Below, in pieces: positions 18,864 to 26,195 of a stretch of DNA of 64,000 nucleotides. Origin of the DNA: an uncultured Bacteroidales bacterium (GTDB lineage Bacteria; Bacteroidota; Bacteroidia; Bacteroidales; UBA932). The stretch lies in assembly GCA_947167015.1 (NCBI GenBank), contig CAMVGM010000003.1, forward strand, positions 27,732-91,731. The letters run 5' to 3'. Every line of letters starts with the position of its first letter. Position 1 is the stretch's first letter. The notes below the pieces were generated by a model. The model did no database searches, was not told where the DNA came from, and was given only the letters and a program-made list of their open reading frames with translations. The position numbers were made by a program, and so were the translations under genes.

Positions 18864-20038
18864 ATCTTGGATCGTTTGATTTCGTCGCGTACGGCCGCCA
18901 TCATCCCTTCCACCTGCCCCAGGGCGAGCATGCGGCCGTGGAAGCCGTAGCCCGGGTTGTAGCCGACGGCCTCGTCGCCCAGGATCGTCTTGCCGTGGTC
19001 CACGCGCATCGGCAGCTCGCGCCCTTCGCGCTCGAAGATGCGTACCAGCTCCACCAGGTTCACGCGCCCGGCGGTGTGCGGCGCCTCCACGAAGTCGCCG
19101 CCCGGCAGGAGATTGCAGGAGCGCAGGTGCACGAAATGCGTGCGCGGGGCGAACTCGCGCGCCATCGCCTCCACGTCGTTGTGCGCGCCCGCGGAGAGCG
19201 AGCCCGCGCAGAAAGTGAGCCCGTTGTGGAAATCGTCCACGGCCGAAAGGAGCCAGCGGATGTCGTCGGCGTCGCAGACGATGCGCGGCAGGCCGAAGAC
19301 GGGCATCGGCGGGTCGTCGGGGTGGATGCACAGGCGGATGTCCCATTCCCGGCAGACGGGCAGGACCGCCTCGAGGAAGTAGCGCAGGTTCTCGCGCAGC
19401 TGCGCCTTGGAAACGCCGGCGTACGGCGCCATCAGGGCGCGGAACTTCTCCACGGGGGAGCCGTCCCCGCCCAGCGGGCCGTTGATGAAGCCCTGTGTCT
19501 TGGTGATGATGGTATCGACGATCTGCGAGCGGTCCGCGTCGGTGGCCACGCGGTCCAGCGCCTCCACCTTCTCCACGACCTCCGGGGGAAAATCGCGTTC
19601 CGCGCCTTCCCGGCCGAGGATCTTGATGTCGAACCAGGCGAAGCGGACGTAGTCGAAATACAGCGACAGCGAACCGTCGGGCATCGGGCGCTCCAGGTCG
19701 GTGCGCACCCAGTCGATCACGGGCATGAAATTGTAGCAGACGGTATGGATGCCGCAGCGGCCGAGATTCTCCAGGCTCCGGATGTACGTGTCGATCAGCG
19801 CGTCCCGCCGGGGGCCGGCGTACTTGATCTCCTCGCTGACGGGCAGGCTTTCAACGACCGACCAGCGCAGGCCGGCCGCCTCGATCCGCTCTTTCATCGC
19901 GCGAATGGCGGCTTCCGTCCACAGTTCGCCGGGGGAGAGCCGGTGCAAGGCCGTCACCACGCCTTCCACGCCGATCTGGCGCATCATTTCCAGGGTGACT
20001 TTGTCGGAGGGGCCGAACCACCTCCAGGTTTTCTCCAT
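18860..20038 (-). CDS. uxuA: Mannonate dehydratase UxuA
   Basis: Dehydrates D-mannonate to 2-keto-3-deoxygluconate in glucuronate catabolism. The 392-residue TIM-barrel protein begins at the Met at 20038, giving MEKTWRWFGPSDKVTLEMM, the conserved family N-terminus; an in-frame start 27 bases upstream adds a non-conserved tail. Other family segments are GVEGVVTALH, LCIHPDDPPMPVFGLPRIV and FVHLRSCNL (metal-binding His and Cys region). It is the first gene of a two-gene operon with the SDR reductase. It fits the GH67 and GH115 alpha-glucuronidases encoded 6-20 kb away. Confidence 0.95.
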   Translation of the reverse strand: MEKTWRWFGPSDKVTLEMMRQIGVEGVVTALHRLSPGELWTEAAIRAMKERIEAAGLRWSVVESLPVSEEIKYAGPRRDALIDTYIRSLENLGRCGIHTVCYNFMPVIDWVRTDLERPMPDGSLSLYFDYVRFAWFDIKILGREGAERDFPPEVVEKVEALDRVATDADRSQIVDTIITKTQGFINGPLGGDGSPVEKFRALMAPYAGVSKAQLRENLRYFLEAVLPVCREWDIRLCIHPDDPPMPVFGLPRIVCDADDIRWLLSAVDDFHNGLTFCAGSLSAGAHNDVEAMAREFAPRTHFVHLRSCNLLPGGDFVEAPHTAGRVNLVELVRIFEREGRELPMRVDHGKTILGDEAVGYNPGYGFHGRMLALGQVEGMMAAVRDEIKRSKI

Positions 20039-20062
20039 CATCGTCGGGTTCGGATTATAAAG

Positions 20063-20070
20063 CAAAGTTA
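20063..20070 (-). promoter_or_regulatory. -7 box for uxuA
   Basis: The minus strand reads TAACTTTG, a match to TAnnTTTG, 24 bases before the uxuA start. It lies 11 bases from the oppositely oriented box of the YeiH gene, so the two promoters are back to back. Confidence 0.55.
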
Positions 20071-20081
20071 AGAAAAAACGC

Positions 20082-20089
20082 TATCTTTG
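20082..20089 (+). promoter_or_regulatory. -7 box for the YeiH-type exporter gene
   Basis: TATCTTTG matches TAnnTTTG and is 31 bases upstream of the start at 20121. It is divergent from, and close to, the uxuA box, so polymerase binding at one could hinder the other. Confidence 0.55.
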
Positions 20090-20120
20090 TTTGTCGTATA
20101 AGAACCAAAACCTGTAGAAA

Positions 20121-21476
20121 ATGGCAAATAACAACAATCTGTCCAAGCTTTGGAAGACCGAAGACTGGCTGGCCGTTTGGATCGGTTTCATCGTCATCCT
20201 GATCGGCATCGTGGCCGTCCTGACCAAGGCGTTCGATTTCTCGGCTCTTACGTTCAAGACCTGGACCTGGGGCGAGGCGCTCAACGACGCGCAGATGGCC
20301 AAGGTCGTCCCGCTCGGGCAGCAGTTCGCCGCCGGCGCCTTCTGGGGCAAGCTCCTGCGCACGGTCCTCGTGCTCGGCGTGCTCTTCACCGTCGGGGCCG
20401 CCCTGCTGGGCGAGAAAGTGAAGAAATTCATCCCCGCGTTCCTGGGCGTCTTCGTGCTGGCCGTGATCGTCCGCCTCATCAGCGCCGAGTTCACCCTCAA
20501 CCGCTATCTCGAGTGGGCTTTCTGGGCCTTAATCGTGGGTATCCTGATTTCCAATACGATAGGCACGCCCAAGTGGCTCAAGCCAGCCGTCAAGACCGAG
20601 TTCTACATCAAGACGGGCCTGGTGATCATGGGTTTCTCCGTGCTCTTCTCCAACATCGCGAAGTTCGGCCTCTACGGCCTGGGCATCGCCTGGATCGTCA
20701 CCCCGGTCGTCATCCTCTTCATGTGGTGGTTCGGCACCAAGGTGCTCAAGATGGACAACAAGCCGCTGGTGATCACGATGGCCTCCGCCACGAGCGTCTG
20801 CGGTACCTCCGCCGCCATCGCCACGGGCGCCGCCTCCAACTGCAAGAAGGACGACCTGACGATGACCATCTCCATCTCCATTATCTTCACGGTGCTGATG
20901 ATGGCCCTCGAGCCCGTCATCATCCGCTGGACGGGAATGTCTCCGATCATGGGCGGCGCGCTCATCGGCGGTACGGTGGACAGCACCGGCGCCGTGGCCG
21001 TGGCCGGTTCCGTGCTGGGCGGCGAGGCCGAGCAGGCCGCCGTGCTGGTCAAGATGATCCAGAACATCCTCATCGGCTTCATCGCCTTCTTCGTGGCCCT
21101 GTTCTTCGCCACCCGCGTGAACCGGAAGGAAGGCCAGAAAGTGGGCGCCGGCGAGATTTGGACCCGCTTCCCGAAATTCATCATCGGCTTCTTCATCGCG
21201 TCGCTCGTCGCGTCCTTCATCATCCAGCCGCTGGCCGGCGCGGACCAGGTGAAGGCCATCAACGGCGTGCTCGACCAGTATAAGAACTGGGCCTTCGTGC
21301 TGGCCTTCGTCAGCATCGGCCTGGACACCAACTTCAAGGACCTGGTGAAGCAGATGCAGGGCGGCAAGCCGCTCTGGCTCTATCTCGTCGGGCAGTTCTT
21401 CAACATCGCGCTGACCTTCTTCGCGGTGTGGCTGCTGCTCAGCGGCGTGCTCTTCCCTGTCCCGCACCTTTCCTAA
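20121..21476 (+). CDS. YeiH-family putative sulfate/sulfonate exporter
   Basis: Inner-membrane transporter of 451 residues with about 11-12 predicted membrane helices, of the UPF0324/YeiH family. Family hallmarks are the half-helix repeats around FYIKTGLVIMGFSVLF, the conserved ATSVCGTSAAIA segment, GGTVDSTGAVAVAG and AFVSIGLDTNFKDL near the C-terminus. An N-terminal extension (KLWKTEDWLAVWIGFIV) adds extra membrane segments, which is common in Bacteroidota copies. Family members have been linked to export of sulfate or sulfonates such as cysteate, but the substrate here is not determined. A cysteine hydrolase fusion follows after 3 bases. Confidence 0.88.
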   Translation: MANNNNLSKLWKTEDWLAVWIGFIVILIGIVAVLTKAFDFSALTFKTWTWGEALNDAQMAKVVPLGQQFAAGAFWGKLLRTVLVLGVLFTVGAALLGEKVKKFIPAFLGVFVLAVIVRLISAEFTLNRYLEWAFWALIVGILISNTIGTPKWLKPAVKTEFYIKTGLVIMGFSVLFSNIAKFGLYGLGIAWIVTPVVILFMWWFGTKVLKMDNKPLVITMASATSVCGTSAAIATGAASNCKKDDLTMTISISIIFTVLMMALEPVIIRWTGMSPIMGGALIGGTVDSTGAVAVAGSVLGGEAEQAAVLVKMIQNILIGFIAFFVALFFATRVNRKEGQKVGAGEIWTRFPKFIIGFFIASLVASFIIQPLAGADQVKAINGVLDQYKNWAFVLAFVSIGLDTNFKDLVKQMQGGKPLWLYLVGQFFNIALTFFAVWLLLSGVLFPVPHLS

Positions 21477-21479
21477 AGG

Positions 21480-22319
21480 ATGCCCAAATCCAGACGCGCG
21501 GCCCGGGTGGCCCTCCTCGTGGTGGGAGGGGCCATCCTGGCCGCGGCCGTCTATATCATGGTCCGCCGCATCGGGCTGAACCCCGAGCTGGACTTCGGCG
21601 CCGGTGCCTACTACTATGCCGACATCCCGGAATTCGAAAAAAAACTGGACTGGGATACCTATCAGGCGCAGCTGCCCTTCTGGGTGTACGTGGTCCTGTT
21701 CCTGGCCTGGGGCGCGCTGATGTACTGGGTCTGGACAAGAATGGAAAAACACACAAAACCAAAGCATATGGAAAAATTGAATCATCCTGCCATCCTGGTC
21801 GTTGACATGCTCAACGACTTCGTGACCGGCGCCATCGGCTGCGACCGCGCCCGCGCCATCGTCCCCGCCACCGCCCGCCTGCTCGCTGCCGCGCGCGAGA
21901 AGGGCGTTCCTGTCATCTACTGCAACGACGCCCACCTGCCGGGCATCGACCGGGAGCTTCAGATCTGGGGCGACCACGCCATCGTGGGCACGCCCGGCGC
22001 CGAGGTGATCCCCGAACTGACTCCGCAGCCCTGCGACTTCGTGGTGCCCAAGCGCCGCTACAGCGGCTTCTTCCAGACCGACCTGGACATCCTCCTGAAG
22101 GAGCTGGGCGTCAAGACCGTGATCATCACCGGCCTGCACACGCACATGTGCTGCCGCCATACCTCCGCCGACGCCTACTGCCTCGGCTACGACGTGGTGG
22201 CCGCCAAGGAAGCGACCAATTCCTTCACCGAAGAAGACTATCTCGGCGGCCTGGCCTACCTGAAGACCTGCTACGGCGCCGACGCCTACAGCAACGACGA
22301 ACTCATCGCCGCCTTCTAG
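21480..22319 (+). CDS. Membrane-anchored cysteine hydrolase (isochorismatase family) fusion
   Basis: A 279-residue protein in two parts. Residues 1-96 hold two membrane helices (VALLVVGGAILAAAVYIMV and LPFWVYVVLFLAWGALMYW) joined by a charged 40-residue loop. Residues 97-279 form a complete isochorismatase-type hydrolase with catalytic D109 (VVDMLNDF), K191 (VPKRRYSGFF) and C224 (GLHTHMCCRHT). The hydrolase part starts with its own Met at 21768, preceded by another MEK at residue 88. It could therefore be a true fusion, or two overlapping products by internal initiation. It lies 3 bases after the YeiH gene. The closest named relatives are nicotinamidases and ureidoacrylate or isochorismate hydrolases; substrate is unknown. 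Confidence 0.85.
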   Translation: MPKSRRAARVALLVVGGAILAAAVYIMVRRIGLNPELDFGAGAYYYADIPEFEKKLDWDTYQAQLPFWVYVVLFLAWGALMYWVWTRMEKHTKPKHMEKLNHPAILVVDMLNDFVTGAIGCDRARAIVPATARLLAAAREKGVPVIYCNDAHLPGIDRELQIWGDHAIVGTPGAEVIPELTPQPCDFVVPKRRYSGFFQTDLDILLKELGVKTVIITGLHTHMCCRHTSADAYCLGYDVVAAKEATNSFTEEDYLGGLAYLKTCYGADAYSNDELIAAF

Positions 22320-22344
22320 AAAACTGCTGACGGCAAGCATAATC

Positions 22345-22376
22345 AACGGGGATCGCATCACGCGGTCCCCGTTTTA
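22345..22376 (+). terminator. Terminator after the cysteine hydrolase gene (hairpin copy 1)
   Basis: The 29 bases at 22345-22373 form a 12-bp stem (AACGGGGATCGC with GCGGTCCCCGTT, one G-U pair) and a 5-base loop, followed by TTTTA. The same 29 bases, with one loop change, recur at 23619-23647 after the next gene. Confidence 0.85.
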
Positions 22377-22423
22377 TGTATTGACAGGCCTTCCCGAGAT
22401 TATTTAAAGTTAAATAATTATAA

Positions 22424-22455
22424 TTTGAATAATTGAAAATAAAATAATATCTTTG
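22424..22455 (+). promoter_or_regulatory. Promoter of the AAA-type ATPase (TTTG-N20-TATCTTTG)
   Basis: TTTG (22424-22427) and TATCTTTG (22448-22455) are 20 bases apart, a perfect Bacteroidota promoter, inside a very AT-rich stretch (about 22398-22450) unlike the rest of the window. The leader to the ATG at 22475 is about 15 bases. Confidence 0.8.
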
Positions 22456-22474
22456 CGTTGATTAACAAAGGAAT

Positions 22475-23614
22475 ATGAAACCAAACAATCCTTTCATCAT
22501 CACCAGCGAGTACCTCGGATCGGCCTATTTCTGCGACCGGGAGTTTGAAACGAAAGTCCTGACCGACAATATCCTGAACGGCAGGAACACGGTCCTGGTC
22601 TCCGACCGCAGGATGGGCAAGTCCGGCCTGATCGCCCACGCTTTTGACCAGGCGGCCGTCCGGGAGACTTTCCGCACCTTCTCCGTGGACCTATACGCGA
22701 CAACGTCCCTGTCCGAAATGGTGTTCCTGCTGGCCAAGGAAATCATCGGTCCCCTCAAAAGTCACGGAAAGAAGGCGCTGGAAGGGTTCTGGTCCGTCGT
22801 CAAGTCCCTGCGGCCCGGCTTCAAGCTGGATGCGGTTTCGGGACAGTTCGTCTTCGACCTGGCCCTGGGAGAGATCCGCCTCCCGCAGGAGTCCCTGAAG
22901 GAGATCTTCCAGTATCTGGAAGGCAGCGGGACGCCCTGCATCGTGGCGATGGATGAGTTCCAGCAGATAGCGGAATACCCCGAGGGCAACGTCATCGAAC
23001 TGCTCCGGGGCTACGTGCAGAAGTGCAAGCACACCTGGTTCGTGTTTGCCGGGAGCAAGCGCCGTATGATGGAGCCGTTGTTCAACAGCCCCTCCGAGCC
23101 GTTTTACATGAGCTGCTCCCCGCTTTACCTGGAAGCCATCCCGCAGGAAGCGTACCTCCGGTTCGCCTCCCGTCATTTCAATGAAGCCGGGAAACGAATC
23201 TCCCACGAGGCTTTCCGCCGCATCTATGGTTTGTTTGAAGGCCATACCTGGTATGTCCAGCGTATGTTGAATGAACTCTATGCCTGGACGCCGCCGGGAG
23301 AAGCCGCCACGGAAGATTTTGTCCAGCCCGTCCTGGACCACCTTCTCAAACTGGGGGCCCGCGCATTCCGGGAACAGTTGTCCACGATGGCGGAAAGTCA
23401 GAAACGGCTCTTGATCGCCGTGGCCAGGGAGGGAAAGGTCCCGGGTGTCACCTCGTACGCCTTCTGCAAAAAACACGCACTCAAAAGCCCCAGCACGGCA
23501 CAAAGCGCGATGCGTTCGCTGTACGAAAAGGAACTTGTTACACGGGACGGGACGGTCTATTCCGTCACCAACCGGCTGTTTGGTCTTTGGTTGCGAAACG
23601 AATACGGAGAATAA
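22475..23614 (+). CDS. AAA/STAND-type ATPase (archaeal-type ATPase family) with C-terminal winged helix
   Basis: A 379-residue cytoplasmic P-loop ATPase resembling the 'ATPase domain predominantly from Archaea' group common as multicopy genes in gut Bacteroidales. Walker A is SDRRMGKSGL at residues 43-52 (K49, S50), Walker B is CIVAMDEFQQI with D160 and E161, and a sensor-like segment is FVFAGSKRRMM. The C-terminal 100 residues look like a winged helix (ALKSPSTAQSAMRSLYEKELV followed by a beta-wing). Function is unknown; relatives have been proposed to act in replication, defence or mobile-element maintenance. It stands alone with its own promoter and is bracketed by two nearly identical hairpins. 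Confidence 0.85.
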   Translation: MKPNNPFIITSEYLGSAYFCDREFETKVLTDNILNGRNTVLVSDRRMGKSGLIAHAFDQAAVRETFRTFSVDLYATTSLSEMVFLLAKEIIGPLKSHGKKALEGFWSVVKSLRPGFKLDAVSGQFVFDLALGEIRLPQESLKEIFQYLEGSGTPCIVAMDEFQQIAEYPEGNVIELLRGYVQKCKHTWFVFAGSKRRMMEPLFNSPSEPFYMSCSPLYLEAIPQEAYLRFASRHFNEAGKRISHEAFRRIYGLFEGHTWYVQRMLNELYAWTPPGEAATEDFVQPVLDHLLKLGARAFREQLSTMAESQKRLLIAVAREGKVPGVTSYAFCKKHALKSPSTAQSAMRSLYEKELVTRDGTVYSVTNRLFGLWLRNEYGE

Positions 23615-23618
23615 GAAA

Positions 23619-23654
23619 AACGGGGATCGCATCGCGCGGTCCCCGTTCCGGTTT
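23619..23654. terminator. Terminator between the ATPase and GH43 genes (hairpin copy 2)
   Basis: The 29 bases at 23619-23647 equal those at 22345-22373 except one loop base (A to G). The stem is preceded by AAAAA and followed after a few bases by GGTTTT, so it can serve both converging genes. Confidence 0.8.
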
Positions 23655-23669
23655 TAGTACAGTTTATCG

Positions 23670-24665
23670 TTATTCATCGAGGCCTTCGATGGTCTCGATG
23701 GTGCCGTCTTCGCGGTAGGTGAGCTCGCAGACCTTCAGGCTGCGCAGGCGGTTGATGCCCTTGGAGATGCCGCTGTCGTGGTGGAAGAGCCACCACTTGC
23801 CGTTATACTCCACGATGCTGTGGTGCGTGGTCCAGCCGAACACCGGGGTCAGGATGACGCCCTTGTAGGTGAAGGGGCCGTAGGGGTTGTCGCCGATGGC
23901 GTAGCAGAGTTTGTGCGTGTCGCCGGTGGAGTAGCTGAAGTAGTACTTGCCCTTGTACTTGTGCATCCAGCTGGCCTCGAAGAAGCGGCGCTCGTTGTCC
24001 TCGACCTTGATCGGGGTGCCGTCCTCGTCCAGGAGGACGACCGGCTTCGGATCCTCGCCGAACTGGAGCATGTCCTTGGAGAGCTTCACCACGCGGGCCG
24101 GGATGGCGGGCTGGCCGTCGGCCGGGTAGGAGGTGCCGCAGTCCTTGGCGAGGTTGTCCTCGTAGCGCTGGAGCTGGCCGCCCCAGATGCCGCCGAAGTA
24201 CATGTAGTACTCGTCGTCATCGTCGTGCAGGATGGCGTAGTCGATGGAATAGCTGCCGCGGATGGGGTCCGGCATCGCCTTGAACGGGCCGGTGGGGGAG
24301 TCGCTCACGGCGACGCCCGCCCGGAAGATGTCGGTCTTGTCCTTGGCCGGGAAGTACATGTAGTACTTGCCGTCGCGGCCCTTCACGACCTCGTTGTCCC
24401 ACAGCTGGCGGCGCGCCCAGGGGATATCCTTGATATCCAGCGCCATGCCATTGTCCTTGATGGGCGAGGTCATCGGGTCGGGTCCTTCGAGGGAGAGGAC
24501 GTGGTAGTCCTTCATGTCGTACTCGCTGCCGAAGTCGTCGTCCGGAGCGGCGGACTCCCAGTCGTGGGAAGGGTAGATGTAGAGCTTGCCGTCGAACACG
24601 TGCACGGACGGGTCGGCCATATAGTCCTCGGGGAAGAGGTAGCGTTTCTGAACTTTCTTTGCCAT
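23670..24665 (-). CDS. Glycoside hydrolase family 43 (cytoplasmic)
   Basis: A 331-residue five-bladed propeller enzyme of GH43, the group of beta-xylosidases and alpha-L-arabinofuranosidases acting by inversion. Likely catalytic residues are D18 (base, in MADPSVHVFDGK), D142 (pKa modulator, in SIDYAILHDDDD) and E230 (acid, in RRFFEASWMHKYKG). There is no signal peptide, so it works inside the cell on sugars imported by the adjacent symporter, whose gene ends 4 bases upstream. The single catalytic domain without a C-terminal beta-sandwich suits short oligosaccharides. Xylosidase and arabinofuranosidase cannot be separated by eye. Confidence 0.9.
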   Translation of the reverse strand: MAKKVQKRYLFPEDYMADPSVHVFDGKLYIYPSHDWESAAPDDDFGSEYDMKDYHVLSLEGPDPMTSPIKDNGMALDIKDIPWARRQLWDNEVVKGRDGKYYMYFPAKDKTDIFRAGVAVSDSPTGPFKAMPDPIRGSYSIDYAILHDDDDEYYMYFGGIWGGQLQRYEDNLAKDCGTSYPADGQPAIPARVVKLSKDMLQFGEDPKPVVLLDEDGTPIKVEDNERRFFEASWMHKYKGKYYFSYSTGDTHKLCYAIGDNPYGPFTYKGVILTPVFGWTTHHSIVEYNGKWWLFHHDSGISKGINRLRSLKVCELTYREDGTIETIEGLDE

Positions 24666-24669
24666 GGTG

Positions 24670-26103
24670 TTATTCTGCTAAGTGTCTTGCTTCGATTTCC
24701 TGGTTGATCTGGTCCATGCGCTCGTCGCTGAGCTCATACTTGCTGATGATGAAGATGGCGAGGAGCAGCAGCAGGGCGGGGATCACGCAGACCAGCCAGA
24801 GGATGCCCTGCTCGGCGAGCGGGGTCTGCTTCGCGGCGTCGGCATTGAAGCCCACCCAGGCAAGCACCAGGCCGGGAACCACGCCGCCGAGGGCCATGCC
24901 GGCCTTGAAGAAGATGCCGGTCAGGGCGTTGACGATGCCGGCGATGCGCTTGCCGGTGGTGTATTCGCCGTAGGAGATGACTTCCGGCACCAGGGCCCAC
25001 ATGTAGCCCGTGGCGGTGATGATGCCCGTGCTCTTGACGAACTGTGCGATGCAGAGCAGCACGAAGTTGCTCTTAGTGGCCGGGATGGACACGAAGGTGT
25101 ACATCAGCGCCATGCCGAGGATCGCGACGCCGAGGAAGAGGTAGAACATGCCTTTCTTGCCGATCTTGCGCTTGATGGCGGGCACGAGCGGCATGAAGAT
25201 GAACGCCGGGATGGTGCCGAGCCACATGAAGAGGGTGGTCAGCAGCGGGGTGGCGCCCACGTTATAGGTCATGAAGTAGGCGTCGGCGGCGTTGCCCACG
25301 CTCATCATCGCGAAGGCGGTGATGAAGAAGAAGGCCACGACGCGCAGCGGCTTGTTGCGCACGAATTCCATCCACAGGTCGCTCACCTTCACGTTGGCGG
25401 ACTCCTTCTGGTCCATCACGACCTTCTCCTTGCACTGGGAGAAGCAGAAGAACAGCAGCAGCAGGCCCGCCAGGGCGAAGATCGTCATCGTGATGAACCA
25501 GGCGGGAGCGGCCTCCGGGGTGTTGTACACGGCCGTCATCTTGCCGGTCTCGGGGTTGAGGACCTTCGGGGCAAAGATGGCGATGATCAGCGGCAGGGAC
25601 TTCACGCACAGGGCGCCGAGATTGGCCATGAACATGCGCGTGGAGGTGAGGATGGTGATCTCGTTGGTGTCGCGGGTGAGCGAGGCGTTCAGGGCGCCGT
25701 ACGGCACGTTCACGAGGGTGTAGCACATCGACATGCCGACGTAGGTGACGTAGGCGTAGAGCAGGGAGCCGCTGAAGCCGTTCCAAAAGCAGAGGATGGC
25801 GAGGCCCACGAGCGGAATGCCGCCCAGGATGAGCCAGGAGCGGTATTTGCCCCATTTGGGATTGCCCTTGTCCACGATGGTGCCGACCACGGGGTCCCAG
25901 AGGACGTCCACGAGGCGGACGATCAGGAACATCAGGGCCGCGGCGCCGGGCTTGAGCCCGAACACGTTGGTGTAGAAGAAGAGCAGCCAGATGCTGATGG
26001 TCTGGTAGATGAGGTTCTGCGCCATGTCGCCGGCGCCGAATCCGATGCGTTGTCTCCAGTTGAGTTTGTAGAAGCCTTTGGCTTCCGTTGCGGTGTTGGC
26101 CAT
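24670..26103 (-). CDS. GPH-family sugar:cation symporter (MFS)
   Basis: Inner-membrane transporter of 477 residues with about 12 membrane helices, of the glycoside-pentoside-hexuronide:cation group (MelB/XylP/UidB type). The N-terminal segment GFGAGDMAQNLIYQTISIWLL and the following LVDVLWDPVVGTIVDKGNPKWGKYRSW are the family hallmark. It is first in a two-gene operon with GH43, so it likely brings in xylo- or arabinoxylo-oligosaccharides, or xylosides, for cytoplasmic cleavage. Its promoter region contains an 11-bp perfect palindrome. Confidence 0.92.
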   Translation of the reverse strand: MANTATEAKGFYKLNWRQRIGFGAGDMAQNLIYQTISIWLLFFYTNVFGLKPGAAALMFLIVRLVDVLWDPVVGTIVDKGNPKWGKYRSWLILGGIPLVGLAILCFWNGFSGSLLYAYVTYVGMSMCYTLVNVPYGALNASLTRDTNEITILTSTRMFMANLGALCVKSLPLIIAIFAPKVLNPETGKMTAVYNTPEAAPAWFITMTIFALAGLLLLFFCFSQCKEKVVMDQKESANVKVSDLWMEFVRNKPLRVVAFFFITAFAMMSVGNAADAYFMTYNVGATPLLTTLFMWLGTIPAFIFMPLVPAIKRKIGKKGMFYLFLGVAILGMALMYTFVSIPATKSNFVLLCIAQFVKSTGIITATGYMWALVPEVISYGEYTTGKRIAGIVNALTGIFFKAGMALGGVVPGLVLAWVGFNADAAKQTPLAEQGILWLVCVIPALLLLLAIFIISKYELSDERMDQINQEIEARHLAE

Positions 26104-26136
26104 AGGTTATGGGTTTTACGTTATTTCCTCAGATAA

Positions 26137-26144
26137 CAAATATA
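26137..26144 (-). promoter_or_regulatory. -7 box for the symporter-GH43 operon
   Basis: The minus strand reads TATATTTG, a full TAnnTTTG match, 33 bases before the symporter start. The place where the -33 element should lie is occupied by the palindrome at 26147-26178. Confidence 0.55.
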
Positions 26145-26146
26145 CG

Positions 26147-26178
26147 CGCAATCCCGGACAGAGTGTGCCGGGATTGCG
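26147..26178. promoter_or_regulatory. Palindrome upstream of the symporter promoter (operator or terminator)
   Basis: Arms CGCAATCCCGG (26147-26157) and CCGGGATTGCG (26168-26178) are perfect inverted repeats of 11 bases around a 10-base centre. It lies 2 bases upstream of the -7 box and covers the -33 region, and is 17 bases past the GH115 stop. No T-run follows on the minus strand, which favours an operator, but a weak terminator for GH115 is possible. Confidence 0.5.
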
Positions 26179-26195
26179 TCAAAAAATGGAAATAA

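Noticed and set aside
18864..19346. N-terminal extension of the SDR gene
   Set aside because: The open frame continues upstream but lies inside uxuA. The SDR cofactor motif begins at its usual distance from the Met at 18863.
22475..23614. Transposase or integrase in the hairpin-flanked segment
   Set aside because: The protein has a P-loop ATPase with winged helix and no DDE, HUH or tyrosine recombinase motif.
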